From Isoetes taiwanensis (Eukaryota; Streptophyta; Lycopodiopsida; Isoetales; Isoetaceae): 64,000 nt of DNA. The stretch is from assembly GCA_021234155.1 (NCBI GenBank), contig JAJEKV010000090.1, positions 2,288,479 to 2,352,478 of the forward strand, written 5' to 3'. This document shows positions 44,522-54,841 of the stretch, piece by piece. The notes beneath the pieces are model-generated. The model was not told where the DNA came from and made no database searches. It saw nothing but the letters and a program-made list of their open reading frames with translations. The translations under genes were made by a program, and so were the position numbers. The number at the start of each line of letters is the position of its first letter. Within the stretch, counting starts at the first letter, position 1.

Positions 44522-44599
44522 TTGTGCGGGCTCTTCTTGGCGGGAGGAGACGATTTCCTTGGCGCGAATGGATCAGGCCATGATGTAAAGTTCCGCTGG

Positions 44600-44985
44600 G
44601 CCTCCATTCGTTTCGTTCACCCAGATCGTTCATTCGTTTCTGCCCTCCATTCGCCTAGATCATTCATTTGTTTCTGTTCTTTCCCTCTGAGTTCAGCTCT
44701 TGCCATCCCCAGCTCTGTTTGGCCGGCTTAGTGCAGCATATGAAGAACACCGCAGTAAGCTGGAGGCAAATCCGTTCGGAGCTCGGGCAATTCGGATTTA
44801 TCTTTGTGAAGTTCGTGAGCTCCAGGTTAAACTCGAGGCATTGCTTATGAAAAGATCCCCCTTTTTTTTCTTCTTCCCAAATCTCTGCCTCTTCTTTCTC
44901 TACTCCGGCAGCTGATTCTTCCACTCCCGCCTACCCGTCGACTTCGACTCGTACTTCTATCACTGATATCATGAACTGATCAGGT
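44600..44985 (+). pseudogene. ALOG-domain (LSH/G1, DUF640) gene remnant
   Basis: The clearest part, about 44702-44840, encodes [12 protein letters not shown], then [19 protein letters not shown]. This matches the ALOG C-terminal core (L-I-G-R-L-R-A-A-Y-E-E, N-P-F-G, A-I-R-V-Y-L-R-E-V-R). Upstream, in another frame, F-V-H-P-D-R and C-F-C-S-F-P-L weakly recall the ALOG zinc-ribbon insert. Downstream, after a further shift, G-I-A-Y-E-K recalls G-I-P-Y-E-K and is followed by a Ser/Thr-rich tail to a TGA near 44980. ALOG proteins are nuclear developmental regulators. At least two frameshifts and the missing N-terminus make this a pseudogene. It starts about 80 bp outside the MULE right end. Confidence 0.7.
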
Positions 44986-45971
44986 ATGAATCCTTTCCAA
45001 TCTTCTAAAATTTCATCATCCGTTTGTGCAGTCTTTCAATCTTTCTGCTTCAATCTATCAAAGATTTCATTGATTCAAAATCATTTGAGTTCTTATACGC
45101 AGTTTCATGCTCCTAAATTTCTTATACCCTCAATATAGACTGCGTTGATTAATCCAATTTTTCGCAGGTTCATGCATCGGATTTATTTATGTTGGCTCTT
45201 CCGCCTTCAAGTTTCCCTATTTGCTTCACAGATTGAATCAAATGTATAGCAGTGTTGTGTGGTGATCGATCCAGTAGGAGGGAATTAAAGTCATTTATAC
45301 AGATGAATCTAATGCAGCCAAACTGGGGTTGTAGATTACAGCGTTGGGCACTGTAAATGATCCAATGCAGTACTCATGTATATCATATTCCCAAACTCGG
45401 GATGTAGTAGATTACAGGGTTGGACTATGGAAATGATGATTGTAAGACTGAAATATGCAGAAATGGTAGAACGCATGAGAGTTAAAATTTGTGGTGTTCT
45501 TAAAATCTAATAGCCACATAGATGCATAGTATTTTATCTCACAATCTAAGGCTGTAAAACAATCATACAAAGAGAGCTATAAATGTATGCTAAATAAGAA
45601 TGATCTCAGTAAGCTAAGCTGCATTCTAAGCAAATTAAATAGCATTGTCAAAACAACAATTATTAAGGGCTAAAAACAACCTAAACAAGATTAAAACAGT
45701 AACATAGTTTTTCAAAACTACCTCTTTCATTAAAAAACAACACTTAAAAGTATTTAGTTTTATAAAAACACATCTTGACTTAATGTAAAACGATACTAAA
45801 AAACAACATCCTCTTTTTAAAAACTACATTGTTTCTTAAAACCATATATATTATTTTCTAAGGAAATCGCCACTTGAAAACAACATAGTTAAAGGAGAAA
45901 AATAAAAAAACAACGCGTAGTTTCTAGCAAAGTCGGACAAAATTCTCTAGGTGGTTTTTTAGTGTTGTTTT
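44986..45971. other. AT-rich stretch; A/C-rich low-complexity tail at 45.7-45.97 kb
   Basis: No gene was recognised. From about 45690 to 45970 the plus strand is built from AAAACAACA, AAACTAC and related words, the complement-like counterpart of the G/T minisatellite at 27.4-27.9 kb. It abuts the broken Copia B LTR. Confidence 0.5.
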
Positions 45972-45995
45972 TATAACATGATAATATCATTAACA
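45972..45995 (-). repeat. Truncated 3' LTR of Copia B (24 bp)
   Basis: The minus strand begins TGTTAATGATATTATCATGT at 45995, identical to the 5' LTR start at 50419. After about 24 bp the two LTRs diverge completely, so the 3' LTR was cut off by deletion or a later insertion. Confidence 0.88.
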
Positions 45996-46003
45996 TTCCC
46001 CCT

Positions 46004-48352
46004 TCATGTTATATCTGCATGTTGAATTAACTTTCTCAGTTCCATAAATCTTCCTTCAGTCAGAACCTTTGTTAAAATGTCTGCCAGTTGTACTGCAGTA
46101 TTTACATAGATCAACTTTGCTAGCCCCTTGCTGACAGCTTCCCTAATAAAATGCAATTCTAATTCAATATGCTTGGATCTCTCGTGCAAACTTGGATCCT
46201 TTGACATTGCTATACAGCTTGTGCTGTCACAGTATACCTCAGTAGCCTCTGGTTGTGGAAATTCAAATTCTATAAGCAGCCTTCTTTCCCAAATAAGTTC
46301 TCTTACACAAAGAGTGGCAGCAGCGTATTCTGCTTCAGCACTAGATAGAGCAATTGAGCTTTGCTTCTTGCATTTCCATGATATTGGTCCTCCACCCAAA
46401 AACATTAAATAACCAGATGTTGAGCTTCTAGTGTCAATGCAACCTCCCCAATCTGCATCACAGTATGATCTTATAATCATATTCTCTGTGCAATAAGTTA
46501 CCCCTACATCCATAGTCCCCTTAAGGTATCTAAGTACACGTTTTGCTGCTCTCCAATGGTCCCTTCCTGGATCATTGTTATACCTGCTCAACATATTTAC
46601 AATATGAGATATGTCTGGTCTTGTGCAATTAGCAACATAGGACAAACACCCTACTAATGATCTGTAAGGGGTTTTAGCCATTTCTGCCCTTTCAGTGTCA
46701 TCTTTAGGACTCATGTGCTCAGATAATTTATGACCTGGTACTGCAGGTGTTTTACAGATGTTACACTGCTCCATCTTAAATTTTTTTAGCATGCTTTCAA
46801 TTTGCCCCCTTTGAGTGAGAGTAATTATTTTATTTGCTCGATTCCTTTTGACCTCAACACCTAAGAATTTCGGCAATTCTCCAAGGTCTGACGTTTTGAA
46901 CCTCCTGTTTAAGATGTCTTTGCACTGATCTAGACATGTTTTACCCTTTGCTATCATGATGTTGTCATCAACATAGAGTGCAATAATGCACCATTCATTT
47001 CCAGCCACAAATTTATAGATATTTCCATCATTTTTAAATTTGTTGAATCCCTGCTCAATCAAATAAGAGTCCATGCATTTATACCACTCTTGGGGTGATT
47101 GCTTGAGTCCATAAACTGCTCTTTTCAATTTCCAAACTTTACCTTCCCCTTCCTCAAACCCAGGAGGCTGTTTCATAAATATCTCTTCTTCAAGTTTAGC
47201 ATTTAGAAAGGCAGTGTTAACATCCATGTGATGTATTTCAAGATCACAAGCATTAGCTATAGATAACAACATTCTAATGCTATTCATTTTGACAAGTGGT
47301 GAGAAAGTCTCCTCATAATCAAGGCCTTTTTTCTGTGAAAAACCTTGTGCAACTAGTTTGGCCTTATTTTTTGGGGTTTTCCCATCAGGTCCAGTTTTCA
47401 GCTTAAATAACCATTTGTTACCTACTATGTTTTGTCCTTTTGGTGCATCTACTAGTTCAAAAGTTTCTGTTCTTCTGAAAGATGCTAACTCATCATTCAT
47501 GGCCCTTATCCATTCAGCTTTATCAGGTTTAGTTAATGCTTCATGATAAGTCTTTGGAACATTAGTATCTAGATGCATCAAAATTTCAAACAAGTCATGA
47601 ATCTCACCTTCATTCTCTTGGAGTCTTTTGCTCCTTCCAAATTCATCTCGTCCATGTTGGCTTGCATCTATTTCTAATCCTCCCTGCAACTTTTGAACCT
47701 CTGTCAGCCTCTTTTTCCTTGTCTGCTTGACAGTTGTACCTCCATTATCTTGCACAGCTCCATTGTCCTCCCCTGCATCAACATCCAAGTTTGTAACATT
47801 CTCTATTGGATTAGCAGTCTCTACCTCATGTGAAGTTGGTCCAACTTCATCTGTTTCAGATTCTATATCAGAATCAGGATATTGTAGTTGCTCATTTTCT
47901 TGAGTAACCTTGACTTCATCACTTGCTTCTTCTTCTATAATTTCTGATGATTTGCATTCTCGGTCAACATCCTGTGCATTCACTTTTGGTATTAACTTAT
48001 AGAATTGATCTTCATCAAAAATAACATCTCGACTTATTACCACTCTCCTTTTATGAGGATCATACAATCTATAGGCTTTTGACTGTGCATCATAGCCTAC
48101 CATATAGGTTATCAGTGATTTGTCATCTAGTTTTTTTCTGAGTTCATCAGGTATATGCACAAATGCCAAGCATCCGTATGCCTTTAATTTTTCATAATGA
48201 GGTACTTTCCCAGACCATAGCATTTCTGGGATTGTTCCTTGTACTGCCAATGAAGGTAGCATGTTTTGTACATGAACAGCAGCTCTGACAGCTTCATCCC
48301 AAAGGAAATTGGGCAAACCTGAGTATTTTAGCATACTTCTGACTGCATTCAA
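46004..48352 (-). CDS. Copia B polyprotein C-terminal part: integrase end, RT, RNase H (open)
   Basis: A 782-residue frame. It starts in the integrase C-terminal part (G-L-P-N-F-L-W-D-E-A-V, then K-A-Y-R-L-Y-D-P). It continues through an acidic linker into RT (W-I-R-A-M-N-D-E-L, V-A-Q-G-F-S-Q-K-K-G, D-V-N-T-A-F-L-N-A, V-Y-G-L-K-Q-S-P, catalytic Y-V-D-D-N). It ends with RNase H (Y-C-D-A-D-W-G-G, S-S-A-E-A-E-Y, H-I-E-L-E-L-H-F-I-R-E, A-D-I-L-T-K). The listed ATG is internal: homology extends upstream to about 48400. An open frame of this length in an element otherwise decayed suggests recent activity or selection on RT, with PR and IN supplied in trans. Confidence 0.9.
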   Translation of the reverse strand: MNAVRSMLKYSGLPNFLWDEAVRAAVHVQNMLPSLAVQGTIPEMLWSGKVPHYEKLKAYGCLAFVHIPDELRKKLDDKSLITYMVGYDAQSKAYRLYDPHKRRVVISRDVIFDEDQFYKLIPKVNAQDVDRECKSSEIIEEEASDEVKVTQENEQLQYPDSDIESETDEVGPTSHEVETANPIENVTNLDVDAGEDNGAVQDNGGTTVKQTRKKRLTEVQKLQGGLEIDASQHGRDEFGRSKRLQENEGEIHDLFEILMHLDTNVPKTYHEALTKPDKAEWIRAMNDELASFRRTETFELVDAPKGQNIVGNKWLFKLKTGPDGKTPKNKAKLVAQGFSQKKGLDYEETFSPLVKMNSIRMLLSIANACDLEIHHMDVNTAFLNAKLEEEIFMKQPPGFEEGEGKVWKLKRAVYGLKQSPQEWYKCMDSYLIEQGFNKFKNDGNIYKFVAGNEWCIIALYVDDNIMIAKGKTCLDQCKDILNRRFKTSDLGELPKFLGVEVKRNRANKIITLTQRGQIESMLKKFKMEQCNICKTPAVPGHKLSEHMSPKDDTERAEMAKTPYRSLVGCLSYVANCTRPDISHIVNMLSRYNNDPGRDHWRAAKRVLRYLKGTMDVGVTYCTENMIIRSYCDADWGGCIDTRSSTSGYLMFLGGGPISWKCKKQSSIALSSAEAEYAAATLCVRELIWERRLLIEFEFPQPEATEVYCDSTSCIAMSKDPSLHERSKHIELELHFIREAVSKGLAKLIYVNTAVQLADILTKVLTEGRFMELRKLIQHADIT

Positions 48353-48942
48353 GATTGTCCTGTTCTTCCTTTCTGCAATCCCATTCTGTTGAGGTGAGTG
48401 AATGTTTCAAATGCTGCATCCTTAGTCTTTATGCAATAGACAAATGTCTTCCTGCTAAAATCATCAATAAGAGTCATAAAGTATCTTTTGCCAGATAAAC
48501 TTGTCACATTTAATGGTCCACATAGATCTGTGTGAATCAGATCTAACTATCCCTTGGCCCTTTTGAGGGATTTTTTAAAAGGTAGTCTGCAATGCTTCCC
48601 TAATATACACCCTGTACACTTTAGCTCTTCAGTACTTTTGCTAGCATTAATCATTCCTTTTTTCATCAAAAGTTCAATAGTTCTGGAATTCACATGACAC
48701 ATTCTATGATGCCAATTCTTTAAGGTTGGGTAACCAACATAATTGATGTTGGGCAGAATATGATCATTGCACAAACCAAACAATTTTCCTACTCTTTTTC
48801 CCAAGAACATTATTTTATTATTGAGAAAAACCTTACAATGTAACTTCTCAAATAGGACCTTGTAACCTAGGTCCACTAACTGAGAGACAAAAATTAAATT
48901 CCTTACTAACCCAAGTACACAAAGTACATTTTCCAACTGCAA
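48353..48942 (-). pseudogene. Copia B GAG-pre-integrase and deleted integrase core
   Basis: 48942-48547 encodes V-L-C-V-L-G-L-V-R-N-L, F-L-G-K-R-V-G-K-L-F and the zinc-binding W-H-H-R-M-C-H-V-N ... C-T-G-C. An in-frame TAG at about 48547 interrupts it. The frame then continues with L-I-H-T-D-L-C-G-P (first catalytic Asp) to D-A-A-F-E-T-F, and jumps near 48398 directly to P-Q-Q-N-G-I-A-E-R-K-N (Glu region). About 50-60 residues with the second catalytic Asp (S-D-R-G-G-E-F in Copia A) are missing, so integrase is inactive. Confidence 0.85.
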
Positions 48943-49235
48943 CTAAAACTAGGATTCTTATCTTTTCCTTTACCTTGTGCACTTTTGGGACTTGGACAGC
49001 TCGCTGCCATATGGCCCTTGCCTTCACAATTATAGCATATTATCTCTTTTCCAGCTCTTGGGCAGTCAGCCTTAAGGTGGCCATAGCTATTGCAATTATA
49101 GCATGGTCCTACCTTCTTTTTCTCCTTATTTCTTTTATATCTTCCAGTGTACAATACTTCAGAATTATCCTCATCATCGTCATGCACTTTGCTCTGCTCA
49201 AACTCAGTTCTTACCATTTTAATGGCATGCTCCAT
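48906..49235 (-). pseudogene. Copia B nucleocapsid, two CCHC zinc knuckles; protease deleted
   Basis: The frame has C-Y-N-C-N-S-Y-G-H-L-K-A-D-C and C-Y-N-C-E-G-K-G-H-M-A-A-S-C, both complete CX2CX4HX4C knuckles. It then passes directly into sequence corresponding to the end of the protease region (L-E-N-V-L-C-V in the neighbouring frame). No D-[ST]-G active site is present, so the protease was lost in a deletion near 48945. Confidence 0.85.
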
Positions 49236-49404
49236 ATTTCTTATTAAAGTAGCAAGATGGGAATTATGAGATACTACACGAGATATAGCCAGCAGCTGAT
49301 ACTCTTCATTAAGGATAACACCAGCACCTTCAAGATCTGCTATATGGAGTTAAACTTCTCAAAAAACTCTGTTATGTTATCCTTCTCGTGCAGCTTTAAC
49401 CTTC

Positions 49405-49836
49405 TCAGTTGCTTCTCCAAAACATCAATTTGAGATGAATCCACATTTCTCTTGGGGTCATACCCCTCAACTTCAACTTAATTACAGATCCCACTTTGCA
49501 ACTAATGATTGCCTGGGCCTCCATAATTTTTACTTTTTCATCTTCTCCAACTGTTGCTACACTGGATGAATTCACTGGTGCACTTTCAGCAGTTGCTCTT
49601 AAGGTAGACCCTTTATCACTCGAGCTGGAGCTTGTTCCCCCTTGACTAGCAGTCCCTGCACTTACAGTCACAGGTGAGTTTCTGGCAGCGGTTGGATCAA
49701 CCAAATACCATAATTTTTCAAATTCCATCACTTCTCTAATGCTCTGCTTCCAAATTTGAAGGCCTCCATCTCCTTTAAAAACCTCTATAGAATTCAGCAA
49801 ATTAGCTCCAAAGTGAGTAGCCATGTACAAATGCAA
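49405..49836 (-). pseudogene. Copia B gag N-terminal region
   Basis: Contains M-A-T-H-F-G-A-N-L-L-N-S-I (ATG at 49824), G-L-Q-I-W-K-Q-S-I-R-E-V-M-E and R-G-M-T-P-R-E-M-W, as in Copia A gag but with a Ser/Thr-rich insertion. It is separated from the knuckle frame by a broken stretch at about 49236-49404. Confidence 0.82.
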
Positions 49837-50419
49837 GCAAAATTGGATTCAACACCTCCATTTGATTTAGATGACAAGAGCAAATCACTAGCACATAGCA
49901 CATTTCAAGTTCAATAGTGTCTTTCAATAGTTAAACCTTTAACCATCAAACAACAATATATTTCAAACACTATTGAGTATTCCCCGAGAGCCCAAGCATT
50001 CAGTCTTCAAACAATGTTGATAGCTCCCGATCCGGCAACCAACCTCGACAAACATCCGTTCACTCGTCTTTTAATACCAGTTCCGTCGGTTTAGATGCGT
50101 GTAGCAGCTCGGCAAGGTGAAGTCCTCGGCATTCTATTTTTTGCTCTTAGCATACAATATCCCACAGGCATCAACGCTTTTTCGGGATCTTTGACAATAT
50201 CCCACATGCGTTTTTATGATTTTGTAGCCACGAACCATTGAACCATTTAACATCATGTATATTGAGTTTTCTTAGCTCAATACACTTAATTCTTGCAACC
50301 ATAGCTTTTTGATCTTCATATGTTAATCTATCAACCTCCCTTTTGTCATATGAAGCAGTCAACCCTGTTTATCTGCATCTGACTTCAACATGCACTATAA
50401 CATGATAATATCATTAACA
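49837..50419 (-). repeat. 5' LTR of Copia B
   Basis: The outer edge at 50419 is defined by TGTTAATGATATTATCATGT (minus strand), shared with the 3' LTR stub. The inner edge is unclear because no tRNA-Met PBS is found before the gag ATG; the junction there looks deleted. It shares TATCCCACATGC and CGGCAAGG...TCGGCATTCTA with the Copia A LTR. Confidence 0.75.
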
Positions 50420-51020
50420 AAAGGTCCAGCCCATCTTGGAGCAAGCTTCTTGCAATTGTCGATGCGGAGCTTGGCCTGCTTCATCTTGATCTTCAACTAT
50501 ACATTGTCTCCCACCTGAAATTCCCTTACCGTTATGCTTATCAGCTACGCTTTTCTGCCTACTTCTCGCTTCTAGAAGGTATCCTCTCACCTCCTCCACC
50601 AACTGCTGCATATCCGAGAGCATCTACTGGGAGACTTCCACTTTTGACACTGGATTGTGCCAAGTATCTGGGGTAAGACACTGGTACCCATAATTGATCA
50701 TTAAAGGAGACATCTGAGACGACTCCTGCTTGGGACTATTGTAGGCAAACTCTACTAAGTGGATGAAATCTTCCCACTTAGATTATTTGTTCCACACATA
50801 GTTCCTTAGCATATCTTCGATGATCCTACTGGTTCGCTCCGTCTGACCATCTGTCTGCAGGTGATATGATGCGCTCATGGAGCTTCGTTTGAATGGTGGT
50901 AAATAGGTCCTGCCAAAAAGCACTCATGAATTTAGACTCCCCATCCGAGATTATCTCCCTCGGCATGCCGTGGAGTCTAAAAATCTCCTTAGTAAATAGG
51001 ACGGCAGTATCCAATGTTGT
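50420..51020 (-). pseudogene. Gypsy A integrase C-terminal half
   Basis: 51014-50826 has F-T-K-E-I-F-R-L-H-G-M-P and I-S-D-G-E-S-K-F (second catalytic Asp). After a frameshift near 50880 the H-L-Q-T-D-G-Q-T-E-R-T block (Glu region) and F-A-Y-N-S follow. The last frame (50623-50414) gives R-S-R-Q-K-S-V-A-D-K. It ends where Copia B is inserted. Confidence 0.85.
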
Positions 51021-52020
51021 ATCTGTTGTCCTGCACGGCCACTAAGTGTGCCATCTTCAACAACTTATCTACCACCACCATCATGGCATCCTTGCCTCTT
51101 GCTGTTCTTGGGAGCCCTGTAATGAAGTCCATGCTTATGACTTCCCACTTAGCATTTGGCACTGGCAACGGCTCCAAGGCTCCTGGGATTCGGAGTTGCT
51201 CCGCCTTTGTTTGCTGGCATATCTGGCACTCACGAATGTACCGTGCTATCTGCTTCTTCATGCCGAGCCAGAAGTAGCTGCTTCTAATCTTGAAATATGT
51301 CTTCATGAACCCTGCATGGCCACCTATGGGGCTATTGTGTATACCATGGAGGATTAACTTCCTCACTTTCAAAGATTCTGGTACACACAACTTGTTTTTA
51401 TGGTATAGGAGGTTTCCTTCCTTTTTATAGTTCTTGAAGGCCTCCCTTTCTTTGTCTGTTCTTGCCTCTTTAGAGAGGCTTACCCATACTTCTTTAAAGT
51501 CGCAATCTGTTGGCGAGGTCTCTTCAATCTTCTTGCCATACTCACTTGTGAGCGTTGATGATATGGCATTGCAATCCATCCTCATCTTCAAGGGCTTCCT
51601 AGAGAGCGCATCTGCGACTATGTTTAACTTGCCTGGCTTGTAGGCTATCTCGAAGTCATATTCTTCGAGAAATTCCATCCACCTTCTTTGCCTCAGGTTC
51701 AGGAGTGGTTGCGTGAATATATACTGGAGGCTTTGATGATCTGTATCTAGTTGGAACTTCCTTCCCAATAGTGTCTCCAGATTCGCAACGCTCTTACAAT
51801 GGCCAAGAGTTCTTGGTCATGAGTTGGGTATCGCTGCTCCACGTCATTCATCTTCTTGGAGTCATATGCGACTACCCTTTCCTCCTGTATGAGTACTGCA
51901 CATGTTGCTATCCTGCTAGCGTCTGTTGCTACAAGCTTATCCTTGGCTGGATCTGGCAAGATTAAGACTGGCGCTGTCATTAAAGCTTCCTTCAACATCT
52001 CAAATGTTGCATGGGCCTTC
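50989..52020 (-). pseudogene. Gypsy A RNase H and integrase N-terminal half
   Basis: 51998-51747 is RNase H (A-T-D-A-S, A-Y-D-S-K-K-M, Y-P-T-H-D-Q-E-L-L-A-I-V). A frameshift near 51760 leads to the frame 51768-50989 (D-H-Q-S-L-Q-Y-I-F, then N-I-V-A-D-A-L-S-R-K-P). Then come the integrase zinc region (H-N-S-P-I-G-G-H-A-G, C-Q-I-C-Q-Q-T-K-A) and the first catalytic Asp (I-S-M-D-F-I-T-G-L-P). Confidence 0.88.
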
Positions 52021-52025
52021 TTTTG

Positions 52026-53714
52026 TCAATGACTTGTCCAATATTTTATCTTTCCCGCTTTGGTGAGGTCCGTCAATGGAGCTGCCACCTTTGCAAAGTT
52101 CTTGACGAACTTCCTGTAATATCCTGCTAAACCGAGGAAGCTTCTCACTTCATGGGTGTTCTTTGGTGCCGGCCAATCAATCACCGCTTCGATCTTCGCA
52201 GGGTCGGTGGAAATCCCTTCTGCTGCGATCACATGCCCCAAGTACTCTACTCTTTCTGTTGCGAAGTGGCACTTGGATAGCTTCGCAAAGAGTTGATGCC
52301 TTCTTAGCTTTTCAAGCACCTTTCTCAAGTGCTGGACATGCTCCTCTAGGGATTTTCTGTAAACTAGAATATCATCAAAGAAAACTATGATAAAAGAATC
52401 TAGGAATTCACGGAAAACATCGTCCATGAGCCTCATGAAAGTTGCTGGAGCATTGGACAAACCGAATGGCATCACTGTGAACTCATAGTGCCCATATCTC
52501 GTCCTGAATGCAGACTTATGGATGTCCTCTTCCTTGATTCTGATTTGGTGATAACCTGACCTCAAAGACATCTTGGAGAAGACCTTTGCTCCCTGCAACT
52601 GATCCATCAGATCATCCGATCGAGGTAGAGCATATTTGTTCTTGATGGTGTGCTTGTTCAATTGACGATAGTCAATGCACATCCTTAGACTTCCATCCTT
52701 CTTCTTCACGAAGAGTATTGGCGATCCAAATGGAGAGACACTAGGTCTTATAAACCCTAGGTCTAGCAGCTTCTGCAACTGCTTCTTTAATTCCGTCAAC
52801 TCCTGGGTTGACATCCTGTAGGGCGCCTTGCTTGTTGGCTTAGTTCCTGGCTCAAGTGCTATTTCACACTCGACTCCTCTGTAAGGTGGAAGTTGCTTAA
52901 TCTCATCTGGGAACAAATCATGGAATTCCTTCACCAACTTTGCTATAGGCTTTGGGAGCTTGCTCAATGCTTTGGCCTCTTTCTCTTCCGCTATCTCTTG
53001 CTCGTCAACTTCGAGTTTGAAGACATAGGCCACTTGCTCCTTCTTTAAGCATCTAAGTAACTTCTTACTAGACATGCATTGCATGATTGGGGTGACTTCT
53101 TTACCTGTTATCTCAATGACCTTGCCCACTGGCGTTGTTAAGGTTACTTTCCGCTTCCCACAATCTATCACAGCTCCAGCCGGCCCAAGGTATTCCATGC
53201 CTATGATCAAGTCGTACTTGCCGATGTTCATCACTTCTGCTCCCATTCCCACATTGATACCTGGCAAGTCTATGTTGAAGTTAATTCTCTTCCCTGCTAT
53301 GTGTCGGACTGCCCCACTTGCCAACACAACTGGCCTAGACTTGGACTTCAAAGGCTTCAGCTTCAACATTTCTACCATCGTTGGCGAGGCAAAATTGTGG
53401 GTACTCCCTGTGTCTATCAACACTATGAAAGACTTGACTTGAGCCTTCCCTGTCGTCGAAATGACTTGATACTGACTCTCAGCATTCTCGGAGTCAATAG
53501 CGACAAAGATGTAGCACTCACCCTGGATGTAGTCGGGAGCATCTTCTTCGTCGACGTCCGTGGGTGTCTCCCATCCTAGCTCCGCTAACGCCGCGTTCAT
53601 CACAAATGGGCAATTATGTGTCTGATGTCCAGGCTGGAAGCACCTGAAGCACAACTGCTTTTCAATACATTCCTGCCTCTTCTCCTTGGGGATGGACTGT
53701 AAGAATTGCTTCAC
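52026..53714 (-). pseudogene. Gypsy A zinc knuckle, protease and reverse transcriptase
   Basis: A 562-residue open frame. [14 protein letters not shown] is the nucleocapsid knuckle. [10 protein letters not shown] is the protease active site. RT shows [28 protein letters not shown], the catalytic box F-F-D-D-I-L-V-Y (usually [FY]-[IM]-D-D) and [10 protein letters not shown]. The frame breaks near 52022 before RNase H. Confidence 0.92.
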
Positions 53715-54570
53715 TGCCTTGGAGTAGTTTGAACCCCTCCTTGCTCTTTGAAGCTAACCTGTTTCTTATCCTGCTTGCCAAAGTTTCCATTGCCTTGCTT
53801 CCAGGAATTTGCGTTGTACTGAGGTCTGCTAGCTGCTGGGCTTGTTGCTCTTGGGCTATAGCTTCCTGTAGCCTTCCCCTTGTCCTGATAGTACTGCTGC
53901 CTCGACCCACTCTCTTGAGGTCCTGTTCCTTGTAAGCTCACTGCCTTGGACTCTGCTTCTGGCACTATCTTGGGGTTTATTGCTCTCACTAGCTTCCTGA
54001 TTTCTTCATTCAAGCCTTCGATGTACACCTCTACAGCTGCATGTCTTTCACTCAATTTCGGAACATAGAGCCTCAGCCTCATGAACTCTTCAGTGTACTT
54101 CTGGACTGTCTTATTGCCCTGCTGCAACCTGTAGAACTGCTGCATCATATGACACTTGTGTTTCCTTGGCACATAATGGCACTTAAATGCTTTGGCAAAC
54201 TTCTTGAACCTGCAACTATCCCTGCTTAGTCCATGGGATTTGGCATAGCCTTTCTACCAAATCCTTGCTGCTCCCTTAAGGTTGGTTGTTGCTACTCTGC
54301 CTTTGTCCTTATCCTTCATGCTATAAGCATTCCCATACTCCCTCATTTCGTCTAACTATGCCTCGGCTTCCATTCAGACCTGCTATCCCCTGAGAATTGC
54401 TCCAACTTGCCGAGTCAACCTTCTTCTGATAGTCGGCTTCTGCCCAGCCCCTATCACGGTTGGGACCCTCCCGGCGGTCTTGTTGCTCATTCTCCTGCTC
54501 ATCAGACTCGGAGTCGGAGTAAGAACTTGAGTTGAAGGAGTCCGTGCTGGGTGACCTCCTTCTCCGGCTT
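53662..54570 (-). pseudogene. Gypsy A gag, decayed
   Basis: 54172-53711 carries the retrotrans_gag core (Y-R-L-Q-Q-G-N-K-T-V-Q-K-Y-T-E-E-F-M-R-L). Upstream to about 54570 the minus strand encodes an acidic and Arg-rich segment (S-Y-S-D-S-E-S-D-E-Q-E-N-E), interrupted by stops. The gag N-terminus continues in fragments to about 54830 (R-V-P-R-N-V-E-E-Q-G-Q-H-E-Q-E). Frameshift near 53700-53900 before the knuckle frame. Confidence 0.8.
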
Positions 54571-54841
54571 CTCTTCTTTGGTTTAGCTGCTCGGCCGGCT
54601 GGTGTTTACGGCAATTATGCGTTACGCTCGACTGGTTCGCTATTGCTACTCGCGGCCCGGTGCTCTTATCTCGTGGATATCGACCTTATCACGATATCTC
54701 CCGTTCGGGTTGGTGCTTCGAACTCCTGGTACAGATTTCTTGGCTGGAATTGCCTTGCTGGAGTGTGCTCTTGCTCATGTTGTCCTTGTTCCTCAACATT
54801 CCTAGGTACTCTAGCTGCATACACATTAGATTGTACTATGA

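Larger units (their letters stand above)
45972..50419 (-). mobile_element. Copia LTR retrotransposon B, inserted in Gypsy A, internally deleted
   Basis: A minus-strand Copia element with 5' LTR (about 49837-50419), gag, zinc knuckles, integrase remnants, RT and RNase H, then a polypurine tract (GAAGGGGGAATG on the minus strand) at about 45994-46006. The 3' LTR survives only as its first ~24 bp. The PBS, the protease core and the middle of integrase are deleted, while RT-RNase H is fully open. The outer 5' edge (50419) interrupts the Gypsy A coding sequence. Confidence 0.92.
50420..54841 (-). mobile_element. Gypsy (Ty3) LTR retrotransposon A, decayed, cut on both sides
   Basis: Minus-strand gag, CCHC knuckle, PR, RT, RNase H and IN in Ty3/Gypsy order. 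The 3' end is cut at 50420, in the K-L-A-P-R-W-A-G-P-F segment, by the Copia B LTR. The 5' end is cut at about 54841 by the LTR of Gypsy C. The missing 3' part is not found on the far side of Copia B. Several frameshifts and stops break the coding region. Confidence 0.9.
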
